NCBI GenBank assembly: GCA_016926925.1 | Contig: JAFGNQ010000096.1 | Span: 1-8,106 of the forward strand | Length of the DNA: 8,106 nt | From: Candidatus Aminicenantota bacterium | GTDB lineage: Bacteria > Acidobacteriota > Aminicenantia > Aminicenantales > Aminicenantaceae | Reading direction: 5' to 3' | In this document: one piece after another, positions 1-6,779 of the stretch | How positions within the stretch are numbered: position 1 is the first letter of the stretch | How the letters are laid out: each line of letters opens with the position of its first letter | Position numbers and translations under genes: made by a program | Notes under the pieces: generated by a model | Told to the model about the DNA's origin: nothing | The model's database searches: none | Seen by the model: only the letters and a program-made list of their open reading frames with translations

Positions 1-305
1 ATTCGCTCCTCTTCCTTTTTCAATTCCGCCTTATCGTTGATAAGGGGGGCAAGGTACTGCAAAAGGTTTTCCCGCGAATCAAGATTGATGGTCTTCATTA
101 TCGCTTTCATTACCTTACCCCTTTCCTCATCCTTGGAATAGAAGGCCACGGTTGGTAACAGACCCGAGAGAATCACCGAAGGGCCGAAAGAGGCGATGCG
201 GCCTCCATATTCCTGCTCGTAGGTGTCGCCATCCTTGACTATCCCTGTACTGCGCAAGGCATTTTCGGCTCGCTCCAGATAACAGGTTACTTCGTTTTTC
301 ATCAT
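1..305 (-). CDS. cmr5: Cmr5, small subunit of the type III-B effector complex (partial, C-terminus cut by window edge)
   Basis: This is the first 101 residues of Cmr5, the small all-helical subunit that lines the inner filament of the Cmr ribonucleoprotein and helps hold guide and target RNA. The diagnostic segment is at residues 33-57, with YGGRIASFGPSV followed by SGLLPTVAFYS, which matches the conserved core helix of the family. The protein is rich in Lys and Glu near the cut end. Cmr5 is usually about 120-150 aa, so some 20-50 residues should lie beyond position 1. Two adjacent ATG codons (305 and 302) could start it. I chose 305; a TAAGGAG site lies 6 bases upstream of 305 and 9 bases upstream of 302, so either is possible. 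It follows cmr4 by 10 bases, the expected place in the operon. Confidence 0.87.
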   Translation of the reverse strand, partial: MMKNEVTCYLERAENALRSTGIVKDGDTYEQEYGGRIASFGPSVILSGLLPTVAFYSKDEERGKVMKAIMKTINLDSRENLLQYLAPLINDKAELKKEEER

Positions 306-311
306 AGCCCA

Positions 312-318
312 CTCCTTA
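312..318 (-). promoter_or_regulatory. Shine-Dalgarno site of cmr5 overlapping the cmr4 stop codon
   Basis: On the minus strand the sequence TAAGGAG contains both the TAA stop of cmr4 (316-318) and the purine-rich ribosome binding site of cmr5. A ribosome ending cmr4 sits directly on the next initiation site, which favours translational coupling of the two filament subunits. The coupling is inferred; the sequence overlap is seen directly. Confidence 0.75.
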
Positions 319-1098
319 TACCAACTGCCTTATCTTGGTAAAGCCGTAGCCGACAGAAGCGTTGCCGCCTATCTGGACCAGCCCGCCTTCGACGCAAGTC
401 CTGAAAGAGGCGTCATTCGCATCCTCGGCGATGAGACCGAAAATGAACCGGCTTTCGCGCGGCACGACCTCCTCGTACCAGAGATTGGCGCTTTCTCCGC
501 TCTCTAGACGGTTGCGCGGGATGACCGGCAGGCCGCATTTGCATATATCAGAGAACGATTTGTCGCTTACAAGCGACGGGAAAGGCCCGATAAGATCAAG
601 TCCCGCGATGGAATCGACTGTCCGGATCGTGAGGTTTTCCAGACTGCCGCCGTTCGCGCTTCGTTCGAACACGATCGCCTCGGAATCGCCGGGATTGCTA
701 TCGGCGAATTGTTTTAGAGCATCCTTTTGGGGCAGAGCGATGTCGAGTCGCTCGGCAAGGTCAATCAGTTCCGTTATCGCATCTGGACAAGTGGCGTTGA
801 AGTAGGGGCGGCGGTCACTGCGAAATGGCATCGAAACGAGGTGGGCGCTGAAAAAGTTGAAGTAGCCAGGGACGGTCTTTTGTGTTTCATCATCCATCTT
901 GCCGAACACGGTATCAAGCGCGTCGAATATTTTGAGCTGGCAGAACTCGCGGAGTGCTCCCTTAAGACTCGACCCGTGGATGATCGGCCTCTGGGTGATG
1001 TGGTCACGCTGGACCGTCTTGTCCACGATGCCGATGGTGTCGCCGCTTCCGACATGGAGGTTGGTGATCGCGTGGAGAAGGAAGAAATGATTGTTCAT
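316..1098 (-). CDS. cmr4: Cmr4, backbone subunit and target-RNA nuclease of the type III-B complex
   Basis: Cmr4 (Cas7-like RAMP protein, 260 aa) forms the repeated backbone that binds the crRNA and cuts the target RNA at 6-base intervals. The N-terminus shows the RAMP fold start and GSG at 17-19, then GIVDKTVQRD at 23-32. Asp26 sits at the position of the catalytic Asp26 of Pyrococcus furiosus Cmr4, so RNA cleavage is probably retained. HGSSLKGALR (41-50) is the conserved helix after the first strand. NLWYEEVVPRESRF (205-218) is highly typical of Cmr4, and IGGNASVGYGF (243-253) is the C-terminal glycine-rich loop. The protein is slightly shorter than the usual 280-300 aa. ATG at 1098 is set by an AGGAGG site 8 bases upstream. 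It lies 13 bases after cmr3 and 10 bases before cmr5. Confidence 0.95.
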   Translation of the reverse strand: MNNHFFLLHAITNLHVGSGDTIGIVDKTVQRDHITQRPIIHGSSLKGALREFCQLKIFDALDTVFGKMDDETQKTVPGYFNFFSAHLVSMPFRSDRRPYFNATCPDAITELIDLAERLDIALPQKDALKQFADSNPGDSEAIVFERSANGGSLENLTIRTVDSIAGLDLIGPFPSLVSDKSFSDICKCGLPVIPRNRLESGESANLWYEEVVPRESRFIFGLIAEDANDASFRTCVEGGLVQIGGNASVGYGFTKIRQLV

Positions 1099-1106
1099 AT
1101 CGCTAT

Positions 1107-1114
1107 CCTCCTTA
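1107..1114 (-). promoter_or_regulatory. Shine-Dalgarno site of cmr4 overlapping the cmr3 stop codon
   Basis: The minus-strand sequence TAAGGAGG joins the cmr3 stop TAA (1112-1114) to a near-perfect anti-16S match 8 bases before the cmr4 ATG. It is the strongest ribosome binding site in the operon. This suits the need for several Cmr4 copies per complex, a stoichiometry known for the family; the link to site strength is inferred. Confidence 0.75.
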
Positions 1115-2107
1115 ATTTATATATTTGACGATGTTGAAGCCGCACCGGGTCAGCGCATCTTTGTTCAGACATGCTTCTATTTTCCCGCGGTCGCCATACA
1201 GCACTGTTCCCCGTTTCAACAGAAAGGTAACCGGCGACTTGTCTAGACTCTTATACTTGTCCATCTGATTCTCAAAATGTCGGAACGGTACGATATCGGC
1301 GATGGCGTGTGTGCATGCATCGTAGATCGCGTTTTCGGTGAGTGTATCGGCAAGCAGGAGATGACCGGAACAGTGGATTGCGCTGAATATTTTCTCAAAG
1401 CAATCGGAGGTTTCAGTCACCGTCATCGCAAAAATGCTCCGCTCGCCCCCCATCTCGACGAGGGCATTACCGAGATTAAGGTCGCAATCGACGATAAAGG
1501 CGAACCGGAAGTTGCGTTTCAACTTGTAGCGGGTTTGTTTGTAGAAGGCCTTCTCGTCATCCTCGTCCCATTTATCTTTACGGATACCGACCTTCTCGAT
1601 CCGGATGAAAATATCTTCATCGTCCATGCATTCCCCATTGGAAGCCATGAAGCCGGAGGGGAGCCCCTTCTTGCCGTCGTATCCGGTCGGTGCGCCGTGA
1701 CGAAAAATCTTCATGGCGGTGCTTCCAAAAATGCGGTCCTGTTTTACTATTAGGTTGATGTCATGGTCTAATGGAATGGGTATATAGTTCTTTGTTCCAT
1801 CGGTGAGGAATACCGGCGACACTCGTTTCAAGGCACCGAACTTGTTGGGGCCGGAGAAGGAGAAGGGTTTGCTCCCTATCCTCTCAGCCATCTTCGTTTT
1901 CTCGTCATTGGTGTAGTCGTGGTAAAGGGCCTTGAAGGGGCCGTGCTGACGCAGTATCTCCTTTCTCAACATTCCGATGAGGGTGGTCTGCTGGGGCAGT
2001 TTATCTGATCGGACCAGATAGTTCGTGTTTTTGCCGTCGCCGAAGGTCTCGGCGCCGCCAAAAAAGAATCCGTCAACCGGGCGGAGGGTAATGAGGTATT
2101 GAGTCAT
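1112..2107 (-). CDS. cmr3: Cmr3, crRNA 5'-handle binding RAMP subunit of the type III-B complex
   Basis: Cmr3 (331 aa, Cas5-like) pairs with Cas10/Cmr2 at the foot of the complex and holds the 5' tag of the crRNA. The N-terminus reads ITLRPVDGFFFGGAETFGDG (6-25), the family pattern of a Pro-hydrophobic-Asp strand followed by a glycine-rich stretch. LPQQTTLIGMLRKEIL (37-52) is the typical Pro-X-Thr-hydrophobic-Gly-X-hydrophobic-Arg helix. MGGERSIFAM (219-228) is the family's Gly-Gly-Glu-Arg motif. The C-terminus has KRGTVLYGDRG (298-308) and CGFNIVKYI (322-330), matching the usual end of Cmr3. ATG at 2107 is supported by AGGAGG within the end of cas10; the intergenic gap is only 3 bases. The length fits the family. 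The acidic stretch at 159-186 may be an insertion loop. Confidence 0.92.
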   Translation of the reverse strand: MTQYLITLRPVDGFFFGGAETFGDGKNTNYLVRSDKLPQQTTLIGMLRKEILRQHGPFKALYHDYTNDEKTKMAERIGSKPFSFSGPNKFGALKRVSPVFLTDGTKNYIPIPLDHDINLIVKQDRIFGSTAMKIFRHGAPTGYDGKKGLPSGFMASNGECMDDEDIFIRIEKVGIRKDKWDEDDEKAFYKQTRYKLKRNFRFAFIVDCDLNLGNALVEMGGERSIFAMTVTETSDCFEKIFSAIHCSGHLLLADTLTENAIYDACTHAIADIVPFRHFENQMDKYKSLDKSPVTFLLKRGTVLYGDRGKIEACLNKDALTRCGFNIVKYIN

Positions 2108-2110
2108 GGC

Positions 2111-3541
2111 TTAGTCCTCCTGCAGGAAAGCGACGGTCCGAAGGGAGGTTTCTAATAGCGCTGCCTGCTCCTTTCGACCCGATCCCGCATAGATGGTAGG
2201 TATGAGATCGACTAGCGATATCATGAAGTCGAGCGCTTTGTTGTATCCCTCATCGAACGAGTTGCGCAAGAAATTCTCGATTCGTTGAGAGGCTGTCGTC
2301 GAATTCCGGCAGGCGAGCGCTAGGACCTCCTCTTGTCCCAGCAGAGTGTGGATCAGCGAAGTGGGAATCACTTTTCCCTTAACGCTTTCCTTGGTAAGTA
2401 TTTCAAGTTTGTCGTAGAGCGGCCCTTTCTTGCTGAAGACGCCGCGAGTTGTCATGCCGCTGTGCTTGACAAGCGCTATTGCGACAGCGTTCCTGCCGCC
2501 CTTTTTTTTTGCATCGAACAGGAGTTCGTCCGCTAACGCCAAGGCCTCGTAGAGGGGGAATTTATTGTAGGTTATAGAGAGCCCGAAGGAAAGCGTCGGA
2601 CCGCCCGGGACCTGGAAGGCCTTCCCCAGCTCATTTATGAGCGTGAAGATGGTTTCACTCCCGAATTTTACTGGAGCGAAGAAGAGAAGGTCGTCGCCTC
2701 CCGCATAGACGGTGGTACCGTTGTATTCCTCGATTAGTTTGTGCGCATTCTTTGAGAATTCGAAAAGAGCGAGGCTGATCGCACTGAACGCTTGGTCATT
2801 CGCACATTTCTTAATTGCGTTGCCTAGGTTGTCACCATCGGCTTTGACAATAGCGATATACTTGTAATGTTTTTTCAGTTTAAAATCCTTGTTCTTCTTT
2901 CTCTTTTCTTTGACGATACGGTCGTAGATAATATTGTCGTCTTCGTCACTATCGAAAAATCCTCCCGGCAAATCGTCGCTGATGTCCTTGGTTGCTATCT
3001 CGAAGATCGAGGGGAATCCCTTCTTTCGGTTCGCATCGTCGAAAAGGAAGCCTGCCCTGCCGCCGCTCTCTTTGAGCGCCTCGTTGATGATATTACCCTT
3101 TGCGGGGGTTGGGAGGGAAGGCATCTGTTCAATGGTATCGAGCGCAGTCTTCAGAACAAGAACGGCATCCTTATCACTGTCCGTGCTTATTTGACACCAC
3201 GATGCTTGTAGGTAACTGCGAACATAATCTTCGTTTCCGAAATTCGCAACAATGCGAGTGATGATGTCATGAACGATACCCGGCAGTTCCTCGAAGTCGT
3301 TATCTCTGCTTTCGAAGATGCATTGGTCGGGGAACATGCCGACGCCGTTTCTCATTTTGAGGACTTCGTCATCAACAAAGGGAACGACGAATCGGCGCCC
3401 TTTTTCGTGGAACGACTTGATGATGAGGCGCATGAGATAGGAGAAGAGGTAACTAGCGGCCCAGAGTTCGCGCGTTTTGCGGGCGGCGCGGAATGTCCGG
3501 TCGATGGGACTGATGGTGATGCCGATATATGTTTTACTCAT
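2111..3541 (-). CDS. cas10: Cas10/Cmr2, large subunit with active-looking cyclase (GGDD) domain and no HD domain
   Basis: This is the large subunit of the Cmr complex. It is predicted to make a nucleotide second messenger from ATP when target RNA is bound. Residues 1-36 hold the Cmr2 start (GITISPIDRTFRAARKTREL, then LWAASYLFSYL), which is the first Palm-like domain. The second Palm/GGDEF-like domain shows VKADGDNLG (232-240), YAGGDDLLFF (279-288), LSFGLSI (317-323) and ADELLFDAKKKGGR (337-350), so both metal-binding strands are intact. Helical domain D4 forms the rest. At 476 aa it is short for Cmr2 (often 550-900 or more): nothing precedes the first Palm, so the HD nuclease is absent. No CXXC pair is visible, so the usual zinc ribbon is also lacking. 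The start overlaps the cmr1 stop as ATGA, with GGGAGG 6 bases upstream of the ATG. The family call is very sure; which messenger it makes cannot be read from the sequence. Confidence 0.96.
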   Translation of the reverse strand: MSKTYIGITISPIDRTFRAARKTRELWAASYLFSYLMRLIIKSFHEKGRRFVVPFVDDEVLKMRNGVGMFPDQCIFESRDNDFEELPGIVHDIITRIVANFGNEDYVRSYLQASWCQISTDSDKDAVLVLKTALDTIEQMPSLPTPAKGNIINEALKESGGRAGFLFDDANRKKGFPSIFEIATKDISDDLPGGFFDSDEDDNIIYDRIVKEKRKKNKDFKLKKHYKYIAIVKADGDNLGNAIKKCANDQAFSAISLALFEFSKNAHKLIEEYNGTTVYAGGDDLLFFAPVKFGSETIFTLINELGKAFQVPGGPTLSFGLSITYNKFPLYEALALADELLFDAKKKGGRNAVAIALVKHSGMTTRGVFSKKGPLYDKLEILTKESVKGKVIPTSLIHTLLGQEEVLALACRNSTTASQRIENFLRNSFDEGYNKALDFMISLVDLIPTIYAGSGRKEQAALLETSLRTVAFLQED

Positions 3542-4833
3542 GGCCGGCCTCCCGGTATGCAGTTCTTTATCTCGCTGTAGATGCCAGTCAATCTGTTAAA
3601 ATCTATTGTATTGTGGAATCGAATCTCCACATGTCGCGAAAGATCCTTGCTTACGGCAAATCTAATGAACTCGTGTATGTCGAACTCTGTCCACTTGGGA
3701 GTTGTCAGTTGTAGGCTGCCACATCCATTATTTTTTATATCGAAGTTCTTCTCGAAATAATACCTTGGGATTGTGTCTGCGTCGAACCATACATCATATC
3801 CGGTTCCAGTACGGATGGGTTTGAAGAAAAGAGGCGACTTGTAACGAACGATTTCGCCTATATGCTTTTTGGTTATTTTGGCATTGTAGAATCTCCACGT
3901 TTCTTCGCTTGAAAGCCCGAGCAGATCTTTGACCAGTAGTTCGTACGGATAAGCTTTACATTCTGAATTATATTGCACCGGGCCATTGGGGTCGATATGA
4001 CGGCCTTGCTGTATCAGCAATTCTCCCGGGAAATATTCCTGCTTGATGCTTTTTTTGTCCCACTGCTTCTTATATTTTTCTTTGAAATAAAGAAACATCA
4101 TGGATTTAAAATAGAAAACCGTATGCGCACGGGGAGCTCTACCGCGTATTTCGTTTATACCGCTTCTCAAAGAACGGTAAAAAAGGGCTATGTCACAATA
4201 CAGGGCTCTCCATTTTGCCCATAGTTGGTGCCAATTTCCCCATTGTATCCATTCTCTTTGCTCTCTTCCCTCTTGTATTTGATCGGTATTTACAGTAAAC
4301 CGATAACTCAACGAAGCAGGATGCTGCTTATACAACGGATCGCTAGGATCAAGATAAAAAGATCCGAATCCTTTCGTTTGACGCATCCCAAAGGTAGTGC
4401 GCATGAAAAACACGGCGACATGCTCTTTGATGGCCTTCATGACATCGGATTCAAAACAAAGTATTTGGACCTCGGCCGGTTCTTCGGAAAAAACGAACTT
4501 CTTAGGTTCCCGTTGATTGTCTTCACCCATATTTCCGAAGAAGAGAGGAAACTGTTTCCATATCGGTCTGTTCTGCCAATCCCTTCTCTGCTGACCGGTC
4601 GTGGGATCAATATTGGGCTCTTCGATATTTGAGACCGACATCCTGCCTGCCTTGATCCGCACCTTGTATTTCAGTGCTCCGTGTTCATCAAAAGGAAGGT
4701 CAGGCGCTCGATCTTTCAGGAATCGATCCAGTTTCGGTTTCAGTTCGGTCGCGCGGATGGTCGCGTATTCCCGATCATGCTGAAAGTGGATGATTGGGGT
4801 GTGTTGTCGGAGTTGGATTTTTAGTGTCGCCAT
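3538..4833 (-). CDS. cmr1: Cmr1-like RAMP protein of the type III-B complex (divergent)
   Basis: This 431-aa protein occupies the cmr1 position directly before cas10, with a 4-base overlap. In known complexes Cmr1 caps the crRNA 3' end region together with Cmr6. The clearest family sign is TFGMRQTKGFGSF (147-159), which matches the Cmr1 pattern of Gly-hydrophobic-Gly-X-Arg-X-X-Arg/Lys-Gly-Phe-Gly-Ser and is the RAMP glycine-rich loop. The N-terminus (LRQHTPIIHFQHDREYA at 8-24, then ATELKPKLDRFL) keeps the Thr-Pro of the first strand but lacks the usual Trp-X-Gly and the RWWWR-like helix motif, so it is a divergent branch. The C-terminal half (about 210-431) is rich in Tyr, Phe and Lys and carries no motif I recognise. 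The start ATG has an AGGA 6 bases upstream. The assignment rests on the loop and on position; it could also be a RAMP protein of a III-B side branch. Confidence 0.78.
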   Translation of the reverse strand: MATLKIQLRQHTPIIHFQHDREYATIRATELKPKLDRFLKDRAPDLPFDEHGALKYKVRIKAGRMSVSNIEEPNIDPTTGQQRRDWQNRPIWKQFPLFFGNMGEDNQREPKKFVFSEEPAEVQILCFESDVMKAIKEHVAVFFMRTTFGMRQTKGFGSFYLDPSDPLYKQHPASLSYRFTVNTDQIQEGREQREWIQWGNWHQLWAKWRALYCDIALFYRSLRSGINEIRGRAPRAHTVFYFKSMMFLYFKEKYKKQWDKKSIKQEYFPGELLIQQGRHIDPNGPVQYNSECKAYPYELLVKDLLGLSSEETWRFYNAKITKKHIGEIVRYKSPLFFKPIRTGTGYDVWFDADTIPRYYFEKNFDIKNNGCGSLQLTTPKWTEFDIHEFIRFAVSKDLSRHVEIRFHNTIDFNRLTGIYSEIKNCIPGGRP

Positions 4834-4929
4834 GATTTCCTACATTCCCTTTGTAGCTTATCTATGAAGAACCAGCAGGGACAAACCGACATGTTCCGTG
4901 TTTTCAATTTGATAGCACCCTCCTGCTGT
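4834..4929 (-). other. 96-base spacer between corA and cmr1 with a distant inverted repeat
   Basis: This is the only sizeable gap in the operon. Seven-base complementary arms (CAGCAGG at 4873-4879 and CCTGCTG at 4922-4928) lie just after the corA stop, but they are separated by 42 bases and no U-run follows on the minus strand, so this is not a convincing intrinsic terminator. A 24-codon reading frame inside the spacer has no ribosome binding site. No clear promoter is seen. Read-through from corA into cmr1 is the simplest view. Confidence 0.3.
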
Positions 4930-6756
4930 TTATTTTTTCTTGTTAACTATTATAAGAGCCCCTATAAAGCCGATAAGAGCAAAAAGAATGACAAATACAG
5001 CTTGGCGTAGAAAATAGCCGAAATGTCCGGGGCGGATAAAATCGTTAAAAATGTTGGACATCCCAAGAATCTGGCCGATTAAAGCTCCCGATGCGATTCC
5101 CAAACCGAATATTGTCAACCTATTCAAACCCGTTTCGGTCGATTTATCTGCTTCCAGTTCGGCAAGTTCGTGGGTGGATTCGATTTCAGATTTGATTTCA
5201 GTGAAAATTGCGTCGACGTCGAAATTCTTTCTCATCAATTCATACATCTCGATTCCCTGCTGCTGAGTGGAAAGCAAGGGATAATGATAGAGGTTGACGA
5301 AGGAGGCGAATAGGCCGCGGAAACGCCGGAATCGTTCTACCCACATCAGATTATCCCTTCGGTTCTTGTTGTCAAGGCGTTTTTGGGTGTCGCGGCTGAC
5401 AATTCTGCTGATCCGAAAAAGACTTATTCGGGATTGGAGAAGCATCAAACCCATGTCGAAATACATCGTTTCGAAATGAAATGGAACGAATGGCTCCGGA
5501 TGTCCGAATAAGGCGACCGAATAATTATTGAATCCATACAAAGTTCCCTGTTTTGCCCATCGGGTATAAGTTCGGTTTTTTAGCCAATTGTAGCGAAAGG
5601 CATCGACCGGATCGGGTATGGCATCGACGTCGAGGAGGGCATGCCAGAGTTTTTGGTTATATGACGAGGAATGATCGTTCATGGCTGATGCGGCCGAGAA
5701 ATCAGGGAGCGAATCTTCTTCAAGTGGATTATACGTATAAGCGCAAGTCCATACGAAAGCTCGGTTGTCGGGATAGACATCCCAAGAAAAGTCGCAGTCG
5801 CCGGGAACGTTTCGGCAGATCAACGATGATTTCGAGTGTTCGGAAAATCTTGAATACTCATCCGCTTTTCCGGACGCAAAGGCTTGCTTTTTTGCGTTCT
5901 CGTGCCAGGAGGGAGGCATCAAATCGATCTTTTCGGAGCCGGTTATAATCGGTAAGGCTAAGAGCCGATCCCACATTTCAAAATAGGAATTCGCCAAATC
6001 CGAAGAATTCGTTTTGTAATTGGGTGCTATTGATTCGTCCGGACCGGGAAGACCGACGATGATGGCGTGTCGTTTTTTGTAGGTTGGATGATTGAAGAAA
6101 GGAATTTTGTAATAACGAAAGTATTCGTTTAAACATAAAAGATGATTGAGATTCGGCAGGCTTCCCGATTCGAAACCGATTTTCAAGGCCAAGATTCCGT
6201 TCCTGGCGAAATTCTGTTCGCCGACATCTTTCGAACCGTCGGTGGAGATTTTACTGGGATACTCGAAAAGGATCAGACGCCCCCAATAAAAGCAAAGAGG
6301 AACGACGGAGTTGTCGACATGCAGATGATATTTGGAGCATTTTGAATGCGGGAGAATGGATGCCGGAGAGCCGGTATTATCCCTGAGTTCGAACCATTTG
6401 GCTCGGCTGAAGAGCACGGCGTTTGTCTCGGGCATGAAATATTGCAATTCCCAACTCGGAGAATGGGCATTTGGATAATCTTTGATGAAAATATTCCGAT
6501 CTAAAGGTATGCGTTTAAAAATTTCCTCGGATGATAATGAATCTTTTTCGTATTCTTTCTTTTTTGAGTACTCGAATATTTTGATTTCCCGATTTGAAGG
6601 GGTAAAAACCTCGCCCCAATCGCGAGGTTTCCAGAAATAATTGTCATTTTCGTTTGATGATGGATCCGAGATCGCCTTTTTTGGATTCGGTATAACCGGA
6701 TTATAGGCGAACGGAAGAAGAAATATCGTGTAGGTGAGATCAGGATTCAGATCCAT
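4930..6756 (-). CDS. corA: CRISPR-associated CorA-type membrane protein, candidate messenger-gated effector
   Basis: This 608-aa protein has a large soluble N-terminal part (about 1-400), then GTLYGFNNYSVALFG (404-418) and a His-Phe-Glu-Thr-Met-Tyr segment near 427-432. A long helical stalk follows (about 433-545, Glu/Arg/Lys rich), and then two membrane helices: about 547-566, ending in GMS-N at 565-568, and about 585-604. A short outside loop joins them and the tail is VNKKK. This layout matches CorA divalent-cation channels: a cytosolic funnel, a stalk helix, two C-terminal TMs with a GMN signature at the end of TM1, and a Lys-rich end. Here the motif is GMS followed by Asn. CorA homologues are known partners of type III-B systems and are gated by SAM-AMP in Bacteroides fragilis. 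No CARF domain or signal peptide is visible. It sits between cas6 and cmr1. An AAAGGAG lies 12 bases before the ATG, rather far. The architecture is clear; the gating role is inferred. Confidence 0.75.
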   Translation of the reverse strand: MDLNPDLTYTIFLLPFAYNPVIPNPKKAISDPSSNENDNYFWKPRDWGEVFTPSNREIKIFEYSKKKEYEKDSLSSEEIFKRIPLDRNIFIKDYPNAHSPSWELQYFMPETNAVLFSRAKWFELRDNTGSPASILPHSKCSKYHLHVDNSVVPLCFYWGRLILFEYPSKISTDGSKDVGEQNFARNGILALKIGFESGSLPNLNHLLCLNEYFRYYKIPFFNHPTYKKRHAIIVGLPGPDESIAPNYKTNSSDLANSYFEMWDRLLALPIITGSEKIDLMPPSWHENAKKQAFASGKADEYSRFSEHSKSSLICRNVPGDCDFSWDVYPDNRAFVWTCAYTYNPLEEDSLPDFSAASAMNDHSSSYNQKLWHALLDVDAIPDPVDAFRYNWLKNRTYTRWAKQGTLYGFNNYSVALFGHPEPFVPFHFETMYFDMGLMLLQSRISLFRISRIVSRDTQKRLDNKNRRDNLMWVERFRRFRGLFASFVNLYHYPLLSTQQQGIEMYELMRKNFDVDAIFTEIKSEIESTHELAELEADKSTETGLNRLTIFGLGIASGALIGQILGMSNIFNDFIRPGHFGYFLRQAVFVILFALIGFIGALIIVNKKK

Positions 6757-6779
6757 AGACGTGAAGCACTCCTTTCATT

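Noticed and set aside
362..1128. Two overlapping plus-strand open frames opposite cmr4
   Set aside because: They are antisense to a well-supported Cmr4 and show no protein-family features.
1277..1753. Plus-strand open frame of 158 codons
   Set aside because: It is antisense to cmr3, which has clear family motifs; no ribosome site or recognisable domain.
3541..3548. Eight-base GC palindrome at the cmr1/cas10 join
   Set aside because: It is part of coding sequence and too short to mean more than chance.
4834..4889. Possible 24-codon minus-strand peptide with a CPCW motif in the corA-cmr1 spacer
   Set aside because: No ribosome binding site, runs into cmr1 out of frame, and no recognisable features.
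4873..4928. Intrinsic terminator after corA
   Set aside because: The arms are 42 bases apart and no U-run follows on the minus strand.
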